From assembly GCA_014529385.2 (NCBI GenBank), contig CM043968.1, positions 22,373,484 through 22,437,483 on the forward strand: a stretch of 64,000 nucleotides of DNA. The letters run 5' to 3'. The translations under genes were made by a program, and so were the position numbers. The notes below the pieces were generated by a model. It was not told where the DNA came from. It ran no database searches and was given only the letters and a program-made list of their open reading frames with translations. The number at the start of each line of letters is the position of its first letter. The stretch's first letter is position 1. Source of the stretch: Adiantum capillus-veneris (taxonomy: Eukaryota; Streptophyta; Polypodiopsida; Polypodiales; Pteridaceae). Of the stretch, positions 34,308 through 45,600 are shown piece by piece.

Positions 34308-35340
34308 ATGGACGCCTCCACAGCCTCTGTATCTGCACCCACATTCACCCCTTTGTCACGCTTTACCCTCTTCCTTGAGGACACCAACTACAAGGGGTAG
34401 TTGGACCTCCACACCTTCTTTACTCGTCTCCTCGACCTTGACGCCACAGTTGCCCTCCACATGGATGCATTTGCTGAGATTTCAACTTTCATGGAGGAGC
34501 ACATCATAAAATATTCCATATCTATCTCCCCACATGCACGAAACTGGGTGCCTTGCAATCTCTTGCTCTACATACATAAAGGTGATCACCCATTCTCTAA
34601 GCGGTTGAGATGGTTCCAAGAAATTGCCGCCGATGTAGGCCATTTCTTGGACGAGCAAGCCCGAGGAGTGCCAGTGCTCAAGAAGCGCAATTCGGGGGTG
34701 GAGTACCTTTTTTGACTGGCAACATTCATCTTCTTTGTGAGTGAGGAACCTGATTTAGAGGAGCTCCGCCTACCATACCTTCAGGTTGAGTCCTTTATCA
34801 AGGACGCAAAGGAGCAGGAGGGTGTCCCTATGAATCCTGCAGTGGAAGGATAAGCACTTCGTCTCGAGTACCTCAGGGGGCTCAAGGAGGTGCTTGAGAA
34901 ATCCATTGTTGTGGATGTTACTAGTGAAACTCTAGTGGATGCTGATGGATGAAGTTATCCTAGAGGTAGAAATCAATCACTTCTCCTCAGTGGTAGTGTA
35001 TGGGGAGGAGAATGTCTTTATGCATGACTTGGAGAAAGCATTTGGTATGCGCATGGATGAGTGCATGAGCATGCTATGCACCAACGCCCAATTTCCCTTA
35101 GACAATGAGCTAGATGCCCTTGAAAGCAAGATCTTGCCACTTGGGGACTATGTTACTAACACTATTGCAGTTGTGTATGTGGAGGTCCTGACAGCAGAGC
35201 AGTTGCATGTGGCCGAGGAAGAATTCCAGGCCATGCAAGCCAAGGTTGTGGCCTCTAGGATGCCTACTCCATTGCAGAACCCCCCTCTAATGATCCAAAG
35301 CTTGTGGATGCGATGAAATCAAGCGTCGACTTGGGTGGAA
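34308..35340 (+). pseudogene. Decayed gene of unknown function (right plus-strand gene)
   Basis: ATG 34308 opens MDASTASVSAPTFTPLSRFT. The frame continues through TAG 34398, TGA near 34713 and TAA near 34850. It then shifts frame near 34940 (VILEVEINHFSSVVVYGEEN, FMHDLEKAFGMRMDECMSML) and ends near 35370 in a Glu-rich tail. Predicted helices (FFTRLLDLDATVALHMDAFA, FSKRLRWFQEIAADVGHFLD, YLRGLKEVLEKSIVVDV) suggest an all-alpha protein of about 340 residues. No family recognised. It is followed by the tandem hairpins. Confidence 0.45.
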
Positions 35341-35592
35341 AGGGCAATAGGGAGGAGGAGAACAAGGAGTAGGAGGTAAACTCTATCCTAATTTCCATGT
35401 TGTTTTTACTTCCCTTCATTGTCTTTTTCTTACCCTTGACTGGTTTATGATAGGACATCCTGGAGGTTGATGAGTTTGCAACAAGGATGGGTGGAAAGCG
35501 GACAGCCTTTGGACCTCGGTCTCCCCTTGTACATTACATAGTACAACTCCCCCTCGCGATGTTGCATTGTACACAATGAATTTACTACCCAA

Positions 35593-35754
35593 GGGTCCTG
35601 GAGTGCAAACAAGGCCAAAGAATTCCAAAAAGGGGGTGGCCATAAGGGCGCACAGATGGGCCAGACGGGGGGGGGGCTGCCTGGCCCATCTGCGCGCCCT
35701 TGTGGCCACCTCCTTTTTTTGGCATTTTTTGGCCTTGCTTGCACTCTAGGACCT
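35593..35754. repeat. Long hairpin, copy 1 (arms about 70-75 bases)
   Basis: Left arm GGTCCTGGAGTGCAAACAAG ... GCGCACAGATGGGCCAGA and right arm CTGGCCCATCTGCGCGCCCT ... TTGCACTCTAGGACC pair with roughly 85-90% identity around a G-rich loop. It sits between the stop of the plus-strand gene and the 3' end of the minus-strand gene. Confidence 0.85.
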
Positions 35755-35936
35755 CAAAAGTGGTGATATAAAGCTTAAATTTAATTAATGCACATGATCA
35801 CTGCCTTCCACTTAATACATCAAGAATCCAAAAAGGCAAATCATTTTGGGGATAGTATAAAAACCATCTGAGTGAAAAGAAGTGGAATTACACTATTATT
35901 TTGCATAAACATCTGCTTTCACTAAATATTAACCCT

Positions 35937-36092
35937 TTTGGGTATCCTAGAGGGCATACAAGACCAGATAAGGCCAAAAAGGGGGTGGCCACAAGGGCGT
36001 GCTGATGGGCTAAACAGGACTTCTGTTTGGCCCATCTATGCGTCCTTGTGGCCACCCTTATTTTGGCTTTTCTTGGCCTTGAGGACACCAGA
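35937..36092. repeat. Long hairpin, copy 2
   Basis: Same stem core as copy 1 (GGCCAAAAAGGGGGTGGCC, ACAAGGGCGTGCTGATGGGC) pairing with GCCCATCTATGCGTCCTTGT ... GGCCTTGAGGACACC. The AT-rich sequence that follows each hairpin is also shared (TTTAAATTTAATT, AAAAAGGCAAAT), so the whole unit of about 350 bases is tandemly duplicated. Confidence 0.85.
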
Positions 36093-36539
36093 AAATGTTA
36101 AGATTTAGTTTAAATTTAATTGTTCATGCACAAAATCACTTAACTTAAACTCATGAAGAAGCAAAAAAGGCAAATGAATTTGGAGATAGTAGATACAAAA
36201 CTCTTTTGTCATTGCAAAATCAAATGAGTACAAAAGCAGAGTGTGCAATACAAAAAGAGAGGTGTAACTTCAGCTAATGCTTGAAGTCTTGCCGCAATCG
36301 GCATGCAAGATGCATGTCCTTTGGTTGTATTGTCACTCTCTTTGCATGTATGGCGCATAGGTTGGTATCTCCAACACAGAGATAATGTGGGCCTCTGCAA
36401 CTTCTTGAATAGCCTCCAGCACCATTGCTTGCATTCTGTATTGATTGCCATAGCTTTCAAGCACCTCCTTCACTGTGCGAAAAAAGGGGGCTCGTCAAAT
36501 TAGAATCAGATTAGTCTTCTTGTAGTGCTAGATTTTTGC

Positions 36540-39500
36540 AAATTCCCTTGCTATTTTACGACGCCGTTGAGGTTTTCTAGGGACACTTGCAAGTTTGCTA
36601 GTGAGCGGTGTTTGGGCTTCTTGAAAAATTTAGATTTGCGCATGTTTACATGCTTTGGCATTGGATCTTCCGCCTCTTCTGACTCATCCTCTCCCCTTTC
36701 CTCTTGATCTTGTGCTGTGGGAAGAGCTCCCTGGCCATGGGGCAGGGTCTTCCTCCCCCCCACTGGCACCTAGTGTGTGTGCGGTATATGAGTACGCTGC
36801 CATGGTGGCTCTTTCTCTAATTCAGTATCTGTATGGACCACCTGAGATTTGGATGTTATGCTTTCAATTGGTGGCACGGTGGCTCCTCCCTGTCAGACTC
36901 TGATGTTTGACGGTCATCCTCTTCTTGCTAGTGCTCGGTGTGTTGCTTAACTCTACGTCGAGTTGTTTGTTGTTTTGCACGTGAAGAATCTTCTGCCCTC
37001 TATGACTCCGGGCCCCGACTACCCTCCCCACTGCTTGAAGAGTACCTACTAGAACGACAAAGTTGTTCGGGCCGTTTTCTTGTGCCTTTAAGCCACACCG
37101 GATTCTCACATCCTTGGAGGGTGTTTTTGTTGGCAGGCAGAGGCTCTTTGGCCGTTTGTTTGGTGTGCATCATTCGGTATGGTAAGAGCTCACATGTGTT
37201 GAAGAAATAAGTGGTTTATGAGTGGATCCAATATTTATAAGGGCCCATTTTAAAAGATCCCAATTTAAAAGGGCTCTGTTCACACTAATTTTACACAAAA
37301 ATATTATTTTTTAAAAGGGTGCACCAAATTTTACTAAAGAAATATGTAAAGAAGAGTTGGACCCTGCGTTCATGTGTAGTCAATCGCACAGAATCCACTT
37401 TGATCTTATCGCACTCTATATTGGTTCCATGCAGCATGCTTGGTGGGGCCTTGCGACATTTGCCACTTGTTGTTGAGCTGTTGACGACTCAATTTGCGCA
37501 CTTCTCTAGCAATCTTGGATTGTCGCACACTCTCCGTTGTGAGCTTACGATAAAATGTTTTGCAAAAACCAGTTGAACCTCTCCTCCAAATAGTTGGATT
37601 GCACCATACCACCACCATGTTGAGTAATTTTGAAGTACATCCCCCTTGCTCGATAATGGGACTTCTCCATGCCTTGAGTGCTAAAAATCTCAAGTGAACC
37701 ATATTTATGCATAAAAAATGCACCATGCGCAAAAAAGATATGTTGTTCACATGAGAAAACAATGCACATTATTTAATAAAAACAATCTCTTGTAATAAGT
37801 TCACTACGTTACACGGCTTACCATGTAAAATGTGATGTTATTTTCACCCCAAGAAAGGGTGAAGACCTTGGTGAAATCCGCCAAGGCTTCTTGAAATGAT
37901 TGGCATTGTTCTTCTATTGTGCTGGTAAGGCCCATAAGCTTGACCATTTTATCAAAAGTTGCCCAAACTTGCTTGCGCTTGTTTACAAGCTCGCCATTCA
38001 AATCATTGTCAATAGTAGCTTTGCATAATTACTTCCAAAGTTTTGAAAGCGTTAGGAAGAGAATGAGGTCTAGGAGGGCCTCTTTATCTGCCATGAGATT
38101 ATGGAGGTGATTAACATTTTGACGAATAGGTGCATGCCATGTGTGCAAGAATGGTGGGTGTGTAACAGAGGTGTAAGAATAATCAAAGAATGCATTTTTT
38201 TCCCAAAACAGAGGGCGACAACTTTTTGATTTTCGGCCTTCCATAACTCCTACATATGATCTCCGATTTTAGCTCTTTCTGTAGATATGTTACATGATAT
38301 AGTTTTCCCCGCTAGATTTTGAATTTCATTTTGGAGGGGAAATTTTGAATAAACTAGTTGTTTTGCCTGTTTGGATTCAAAAGCTTTCCTTTGATTGCTT
38401 TCTTGATACTAGAGCTTTGACTCCCTTAAAATGCCAAATAAAGAGGCCCTCCTAGACCCCATTATCTTCCAAATGGGTTACCTGCCTTGTGGTTGGAGCT
38501 CTTTTGAGCATCATATCGACTTGGCTTTCCTTGGGTTACTTTCTTCAAAAAGTGTCTAGCTTTTTGTCCACTCATTGACACTTATTAAGCAATTTCATGG
38601 GCCTCCCCTGTGTTCTTTGCAGCAGTGATTGACACATCCACTGTGATAGCCAATGGAATTCAAGAGTTCCTCCACCCTTTCAATCGCTTTGTGGGACTTT
38701 TCCAATGGCTTCATTGTGAAAGCATAGTCAACGTGGAGCTTCAATAGCCTATCAAAATGTGCCTGAATGTGTGTAATGTACAAAAATGTACATTCAATAG
38801 ATAAAATGGAATTATTGGAATCCAAGCCTGGTCCTTTTGTGCGTGATCTGGGGCATTGAGCATGGGACATCTCAAAAGAGATGCTTCCCATTCTTTGCCT
38901 TCATCTGCGACATCAAGATTGTCCAACCCTTCTTCTCCATCCCCTTGCCATGGAAGCATTGAATCACCCTTTGCAGAGTTCTTGTGTACTTTTTTTCCGC
39001 TAGGTTTGTACCCTCGAGTGCAAAATGGACAAGGGATGAGAGAAGAAGCCCCTTGTTTACAGCCAAGCAAACACTTTATGGTCTTCAAGTCCTCACCTAG
39101 GTGCCACTCCACATCAAAGCTGCCAAAACCCTCAACCTCCAACTTCTCAACTGCAAGTTGGGAGTGCATTACTTTGTGATCCATGGAGTTCTCTAAAAAA
39201 TCCATGAAAGTACTCCGTTGGTCTCTTTGGGCACCTCAATAGCACCCAACCACCAAATGTCTTTCTCTAATTGCACACTAAAAGACGAGGTGGGAGATGG
39301 CTTGAGTGAATACCTTCTCTTGGTTTGCCAAAGGGCTTCATTCATTAGAATGAAACTTAGCCTCTCTATAACCTTCAGCCTTTCACTATTTGACACTCAT
39401 CGAGTTTTGGTACAAAAGTGACATTTGTGTCAAGCACTGCAAAATAAATAGTGGCAAGACTATAAACTTCAAAGTCTATGATACGAAGAACACAACCAAT

Positions 39501-40900
39501 AGAAAGAATAGTGTGTCACCTTCTTCAGGTAACTCGTAGAATCTCAGCATGGATTGTTGAAGCCTTCTAAGGTCCACAAAAATATTGTTCCACATTGTGT
39601 AAGGGAAGCCCTTCTCCGAAGGTCTTATGGAGTGTTTCCTACCTTTTCCCCTTGCCTTTGGTGTGCACGAAGCATAAAGCAAAGTTGGCATTGTGTCCTC
39701 AATGTTTAGGTATGCCCCAACGTGGGAGAACACATCTTTGTTTGTGGCCTTCTTTGCAAGGTTTACCTTGTGCGGAATGGGAAATAGATTTTCCACAATG
39801 TCACGCTCTTTGAGGGTATTCTTTAAGAGTTGAAAAATAGACTGGTAGGATTTGGTAATCCCAGCCTCATCACAAGCTTTTTACACGTCATCTTCACTAA
39901 CCACAATTTTCAATTCCTCCATAAGGTCCTTGGTGTGACTGCATCCTCAATATGCTTCCCCCCAGGTGATTGTGAGATAGAAATCACATCATGGGTCTTG
40001 AGACAACTAGTGAGAAGGTTGACTCAATCATCCTAGCTTGCTCCACCGCATGCCTCTTGGATGAAGTAGACTAGCAATCAATAAGATAAATGTTAGAAAA
40101 TATTATGAAGTAAAAATATATCTTGCAAGTAAAGAACAAATAAAGAATAGTGTGAAGTAAAGAATGGTAGGCTTTGGTGTTGATCACAGCCTCATCACAA
40201 GCTTGTTGGGCATCATCTTCACTAACCACATTTCTCAATTTTTGCATAAGGTCCTTGGTAACTGCATCCCTAATGTGCTTCCCCCCAGGTGATTGTAAGA
40301 GAGAAATCACATCATGGGTATTGAGACAACTAGTGAGAAGGTTGACTCGATCATCTTGGCTTGTTCCACTGCATGCCTCTTGGATGAAGTAGGCTAGCAA
40401 CCAATAAGATAAATGTTAGAAAATAGTGTGAAGTAAAAATATATCTTCCAAGTAAAGAACAAATCACCTTGTGGTTGTCACGCGTCGTTTGCATGCTCCA
40501 CCCGAATGTGCAAGTGTTTTAATGGATGAAAACATGCACTTGTGCTCCCTTGCACCAAGGGGTGTTTCTTTCAAATATGTGATGGTGTTGGCAAGCTTCA
40601 TAATGTGAGCATCCTTTTCCTACGTTTGTTGTTGAAGAGTTTCAACCTCCCTCTCCAAAGAGGCAATACTTTCTTGTAATGCCACTATCTTGAGATAAAG
40701 AGCTTGACATTTGTGCATCCACGAATGCAAAGAAGCACCTGCACTCATACACAACCATTTGCAAATAGCCTAACAAACCTGCTTCTCCCCTCCCAAGATA
40801 TTGAAGAAATGTTAAAAGGCTATTAAAGGATGGATGGAAGCGGCTTATAGGATCGTAAGGGTGAAAATGGTTGTCCACCCAAATGTCAACATTCATCTCA
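36540..40900 (-). pseudogene. Decayed multi-exon DDE-transposase-like gene
   Basis: Minus-strand exons with plausible splice sites. A coiled-coil exon at 40468-40745 (YLKIVALQESIASLEREVET, one stop) has donor ACAAG|GTGATT. A duplicated exon pair follows (40071-40393; about 39850-40076). An exon ending at 39520 contains HVGAYLNIEDTMPTLLYASC. At 38595-39437 are FDVEWHLGEDLKTIKCLLGC, PCPFCTRG and NVHFCTLH, then RLLKLHVDYAFTMKP in a shifted frame. An exon ends at 37822 (WATFDKMVKLMGLTSTIEEQ, donor CATG|GTAAGC). Near 37560-37700 is GSLEIFSTQGMEKSHYRAR followed by TQHGGG. The C-terminal tail is basic (36550-37110). An acidic-residue strand, a Cys-x2-Cys knuckle, an LH segment and a late Ser-x2-Gly-x-Glu helix recall the RNase-H-fold layout of Transib/RAG1-like transposases. 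Exact family unknown. Confidence 0.45.
39845..40460 (-). repeat. Tandem duplication of one exon plus intron
   Basis: Two copies of about 315 bases share CTTCATCCAAGAGGCATGC, GGTTGACTC, CATCATGGGT, CTTCCCCCCAGGTGATTG and flanking intron sequence (ATAAGATAAATGTTAGAAAA). The right copy (40071-40400) still reads as an open exon (SLLQSPGGKHIRDAVTKDLM); the left copy has stops. Confidence 0.8.
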
Positions 40901-41386
40901 CCGGCGGTAAGACGTTCTTGTGAGATGACCTTTGATCACCCTCACATGCAGCCTTCAGTGCAAACACTGTGGGAAAGAAAATATGTATGCTTTTGGTATG
41001 CGAAGCACGTGGTGGTGGAAGCAAATGATTTGTGATGTATGTAAGCACCATGGCAGTTGTTGTGTGAGGAAGCAAAGGATGAAAAGAGAGAGGGGGAGGG
41101 AGAGGGAGGAGAGAAGGGAGCAAGGGGGAGAGGGAGAGAGAGAGAGGAGGAGGAGGAGGGTAGGGACAAGGAGGGAGAGGAGACGGAGAGCGGAGGAGAG
41201 AACAAAAAAAATTTCTTTAAAGGGGAAAGATTTTGAAAATTTGACTTTTAGTGTTTGTAGGTTTTAAAAAAAGGTCAAAAAATGATTTTTGGATATGTAT
41301 ATATGTTAGGGGGAGCTTTAAGTAAAAAATAAGTGAAAGTGAGTTTTTCTTTTTTAAAGGTAAAAACTTTTGGCTCTTAGTGACCC

Positions 41387-41717
41387 ACGTTTTTGTTGAT
41401 GTGGCCACACGCCTTTACTCCCTTCACTTTCAAAAAGCTAGAGAGAGAGAAAGTAACCTCTTAGGTCCACATCCTATATACATCTTATAAAAAGGCTAGA
41501 AAAGCCTACTCAAAACCAAATTCTTGCTTACTCAAAACTAACTTCTTGAATGTCCTTCTCCCCTTAACCCTACACGACATTAGCCTTAATCCCTAAAAAT
41601 TAGGATTCCTTACAAGGCAAAGTCCATATTTCTCCTAATGTTGGTTACCTACCAAGTATGCCCCTCCTTCTAACTCTGAGGATAGAGAGGATAGAGTTAA
41701 TTTTGATAAGGGTAGAA
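41387..41717 (+). other. Remainder of gypsy relic A before its 3' LTR
   Basis: From about 41645 the sequence (ACCAAGTATGCCCCTCCTT, AACTCTGAGGA, TTTTGATAAGGGTAGAA) matches 47995-48059 of relic B and ends in a purine-rich tract that precedes the LTR. 41387-41640 has no recognisable content. Confidence 0.55.
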
Positions 41718-42342
41718 TGTAATAGGACTATTTTTTCAAGTTCTTAAAGTCGGAAAGAATATAATAGGTTAGATCTTTTGTTAAATATGGTTTAAATTAT
41801 TTTTGAATAGTTTATGAGATAGAGAGTGTTAGTCGTACACAAATGAGTTCGAGATATCGAGGGAGAAAATATATTCTTTCACAATACATTAAAGATGTAT
41901 TTAATAATAATTATTGAATAAAAGATAATTTGGTTATAGACTGTAAAGTAAACACGTAGTCAAAATTGATGTTTTTATCAATATCAATGTTTTGTTTTTA
42001 TGTTTTTTAGCTTGAAATACATACGTAAGCTTAAAATAAGTTGGAAAAGTCGGAGATCCAGAAATAGAGGTTTTATGATTCGGTTTTAGTCCAAAAAAGT
42101 TTCATTTTTAGCCCAAAAAAATGGTTTTTGCAATTATGTTTGCGTTGCCTTGTAGATCAGACATGTTCCCATCCTTTCGCGTACTTGGAAGTCTATATTC
42201 TGAGTTTATATGACAAAGTTATGGCAAAAAAAAATTGCCAGCAGTAATAGGTTAGCTTACAAACAGATATACACATGTAATATCTCTTTTGTTTGATCCA
42301 ATAAAAAAGTGATTGTACTTTTTTATGATGGTACAAAATTGC
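41718..42342 (+). repeat. 3' LTR of gypsy relic A, truncated
   Basis: Begins TGTAATAGGACTATTTTTTC and aligns with the LTR at 48060-49101 until GATGGTACAAAATT, where it is cut by the copia relic at about 42343. Confidence 0.7.
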
Positions 42343-42644
42343 CAGCTGCTCCAGCACAAGCCTGCTCACTTTCTCCAATTACAGTGAGGTTTGGCGAGCA
42401 TTCGCAGGTCGACAAATATTTCAAGTGAGCTTGTAGAGCCCAGTCTGCTTAGATTTTTTATTCGGGCTCATTTCGACCTTCATTTCCACTACAGGCAGGT
42501 CTGCATAGGCAATTTCGTCATTTTGTGTAGAATTTTTGTCAATGCCAATTTTTGCATAACAGGTGCCTTCCAGTCTTCTACGGTTTGTGCTATATAGCAC
42601 GTGTTGTTCCCGCTCTGTTTCTCCTATTTTCAGCAGCATTTACC

Positions 42645-45600
42645 ATGGCTTACAACAACACAGATGTCTTCAAGATGTTTGCTGATGAGGACAGGTTGGA
42701 TGGGGACAATTACCCTATGTGGGCTTATACGATGCAACACGTTCTTGTGTCAAAGGGCGTCTGGAATATTGTGCAGGGCATTGATGTACGTCCTCGTTCT
42801 GAGGATGTAGGCGATGTTGAGGATGTTGCAGGTCTTGCTGTAAGGATTGCTGCTATTAGAGTTGTTTTGCCTACGACAAAACAAGCTCGTTGGGATGTAA
42901 AGGATGTGCAGGCTCATGCATTGATTGCGTTTTCTGTGAAGTGCACCATTGTTCCTCACATCCATTCAGCAAAATACAGGCTTGGGATATTTTGGCTGGT
43001 CTTTATGCAAGTCGCAATGAGGCTAAAATTGATTTGCTGCGTAAAGAGCTGGAGTCAAAGATTATGCATGAGGAAGATGATATGGACACTTTTTTTGCTG
43101 GTGTCAAGGATATCAATGAGCAACTTATTTCTGCAGGTGAAGTCGTTTGAGAGAGTTCCATTATGCAGACTTTTCTTGATGCCTTACCAGACTTTTGCTA
43201 GTACTTGGAGACTTATGACCCAAGGAAATCCAAAATTTGTCAAGTTTGATGCGTTATGCACATTGCTGTTGCAAGAGTCACTTTCCAGAAAAAACAGGAC
43301 AAGACAATGTGCAATCAAACACGCTTTTATTGCTTCTCAAAGAAAGGGTGGTAATAGCAATGCAGCCACTTCTTATGGTTCTGTTGCGAGTGGCAAAACT
43401 TCTGTTCCCAATGCTTCTGCTGACAGCACTTCGTCTGGCAATTCTGCTGATAAGGGAAAAAGAAAGATGCATTGCCATTATTGTAAAGCTAATGATCACT
43501 TGATCAAACAATGTCCTAATTTGAAGGCAAAAGAGGCTAAGAAGAAAGAGGGTGGTTCCAACGCAAATGCTGGTTCCACTACAAATGCAGCCATTGTTGA
43601 CTCTTCTGTGAAAGGAGATTGTGTTGCTGATGTTGATGCGAGTGGGCTTTTAGCGCGGAGTGCACTTACAATCCTGTTGTCCATGATGCATGCTTGTCAG
43701 TTGCTGCAGATTCACATGTGTGGTATTTCGACAGTGGTGCTACAAAGCACATTACCTCACATCGTGAATTGTTCACCTCTCTCGAGTCTGTCCCTCATGG
43801 GAATTCAGTCACTTGTGCCAACAATGCCTCTTATACGGTTCAGGGAGTTGGAAAGATTGTGCTTACGCTGCAAACGACAGTTCCTTCACACTTGTTGATG
43901 CACTTTATGTACCTGGGATCAATAAGAATCTCTTATATGTATCCGCACTTGCTATACTTGGACTTGTACTCAAATTTGTGGATGACAGATGTATAGTTCA
44001 TGATCTCAGTTTTGGTGATGAAATTGTTGCATCCAGTCTTTTGTGCCGTGGGTTGTATATACTCACTTTGTATGGCAAGTGTGGAAAATTTTTACAAATG
44101 CTGTTGCAGATTCAAGGGCTATTTCAGATGCAAAACTTTGGCATGCACGTTTTCATCATCGAAATTTTTCCAGCTTGTTGCGTTCGCAGAAATTTGATAT
44201 GGTTGCTTCTTTTCTGCCTCTTGAAGCACCTGTCAAACATGTTTGTGAAGGCTATATTTTGGGTAAGATGCAGTCCTCTAAGTTTCCAAAGGATGGTTCA
44301 ATTCGGGCCACATGCAGGTTGCAGCTTGTGCATAGTGATGTTTGTGGGCCCATGCAAACTCCGTCCTTGGGCAACTACATGTACTTCGTGACTTTCATTG
44401 ATGATTACTCCAAGCATGCATGGGTATTTCCGCTTAAAGTGAAGTCCAAAGTTTTTATGTGCTTCAAATTTTTTTTGGCTATTGCTGAAAATGACTCGAA
44501 ATGTACTATGGGCACCCTCCATTCCAATCGAGGGGGGGAGAATACGTCTCATGAATTTAATGCATTTCTGGCTAGTTGTGGGATAAAACACCAATGTAAA
44601 GTGCCTTATACACCTCAGCAAAATGGTATTGCTGAGAGGAAAAATAGGTCACTTATGGAAATGGCACGATGCATGGTCAAAAGTCAAGCTTTGCCGCATT
44701 CTTTGTGGCTTGAGACCATCATGTGTGCCACTTATGTACTAAACAGGTGTCCTAAGAAAGCTTTGCAGTCTATTACTCTATATGAAGCATGGCATGATAG
44801 AAACCCTTCTATTGAGCACATGCGTGTTTTTGGCTATTTGGCATATGCTTTGGTGCCACAAACACAGCGCAGAAATTTGGATGATAAGGCTGTCAAATGT
44901 ATTTTTGTTGGTTATAGTGCTGAAAGCAAAGGTTACAGGTTGTATCATCCGCAAACAAAACGTATTCTAGTTTCACGGGATATAGTGTTTGTGGAAGATT
45001 ATGTTGAGCCCTTGCTGTCATGTACTAGAGACAGTAATGTAAGCTCACAGGACATTTATGACACTTTGTTGCCTCTTTTCAATGGTGAAAATACGAATGT
45101 AAGTTCCAATGCGGCAAATGTACAGCCTATGGGGGTTTCTGAAAATGTTATAGATCAGCCTATTACTGATGCATATGTACATGACGTACTTGATGAGGAA
45201 AGGGCTGAAAATGAGCAGGCTAGAGGTATACCAAAATGGCTGGTGCACACTTTGCGTGACAATAAATTGGATGCACCTTTGTCTAGTCATACTCGTTCAG
45301 GCTCTTGCCATGCATTTTATGCATCAGATTGTTATGCTTTGGCTGTGTTCAGCTTACATGATGTTGAGGAGCCTCTGTCTTTTGATGAAGCACAGAATTT
45401 AGAAAATTGGATGGCTGCCATGCAATCAGAATATGATGCACTTATAGACAATAACACGTGGACTTTATGTGATGCAAAAAGGCCATTGGTACAAAGTGGG
45501 TTTACAAGTTGAAACACAAGCCGGATGGTGAGATCGATCGCCATAAGGCTCGACTTGTTGCAAAGGGTTATGCACATCAAAAAGGCATAGATTATGAAGA

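Larger units (their letters stand above)
32088..41386. mobile_element. Putative large DNA transposon of unrecognised type
   Basis: A 9.3-kb block is present in relic A but absent from the homologous relic B. The outer ends resemble inverted repeats: GGGTCACCTAGAACC at 32088 versus GGGTCACTAAGAGCC read inward from 41386. Inside, on the two sides, are inverted CCCCCTAA and AAAAATCATTTTTT(C/G)ACC blocks. It contains two decayed plus-strand genes (32652-33987, 34308-35340), two hairpins (35593-36092) and a decayed minus-strand multi-exon gene with DDE-transposase-like motifs (36540-40900), arranged convergently. No clear target duplication is visible and the inverted repeats are imperfect, so the limits are approximate. 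Confidence 0.4.

Noticed and set aside
35416..35749. Several 60-99 codon frames on both strands
   Set aside because: All overlap the hairpin; the symmetry of the inverted repeat creates mirrored open frames.
40942..41267. Opposed Arg/Glu-rich and Ser/Pro-rich frames
   Set aside because: Purine-rich low-complexity sequence (AGGGAG repeats) near the right end of the putative transposon.
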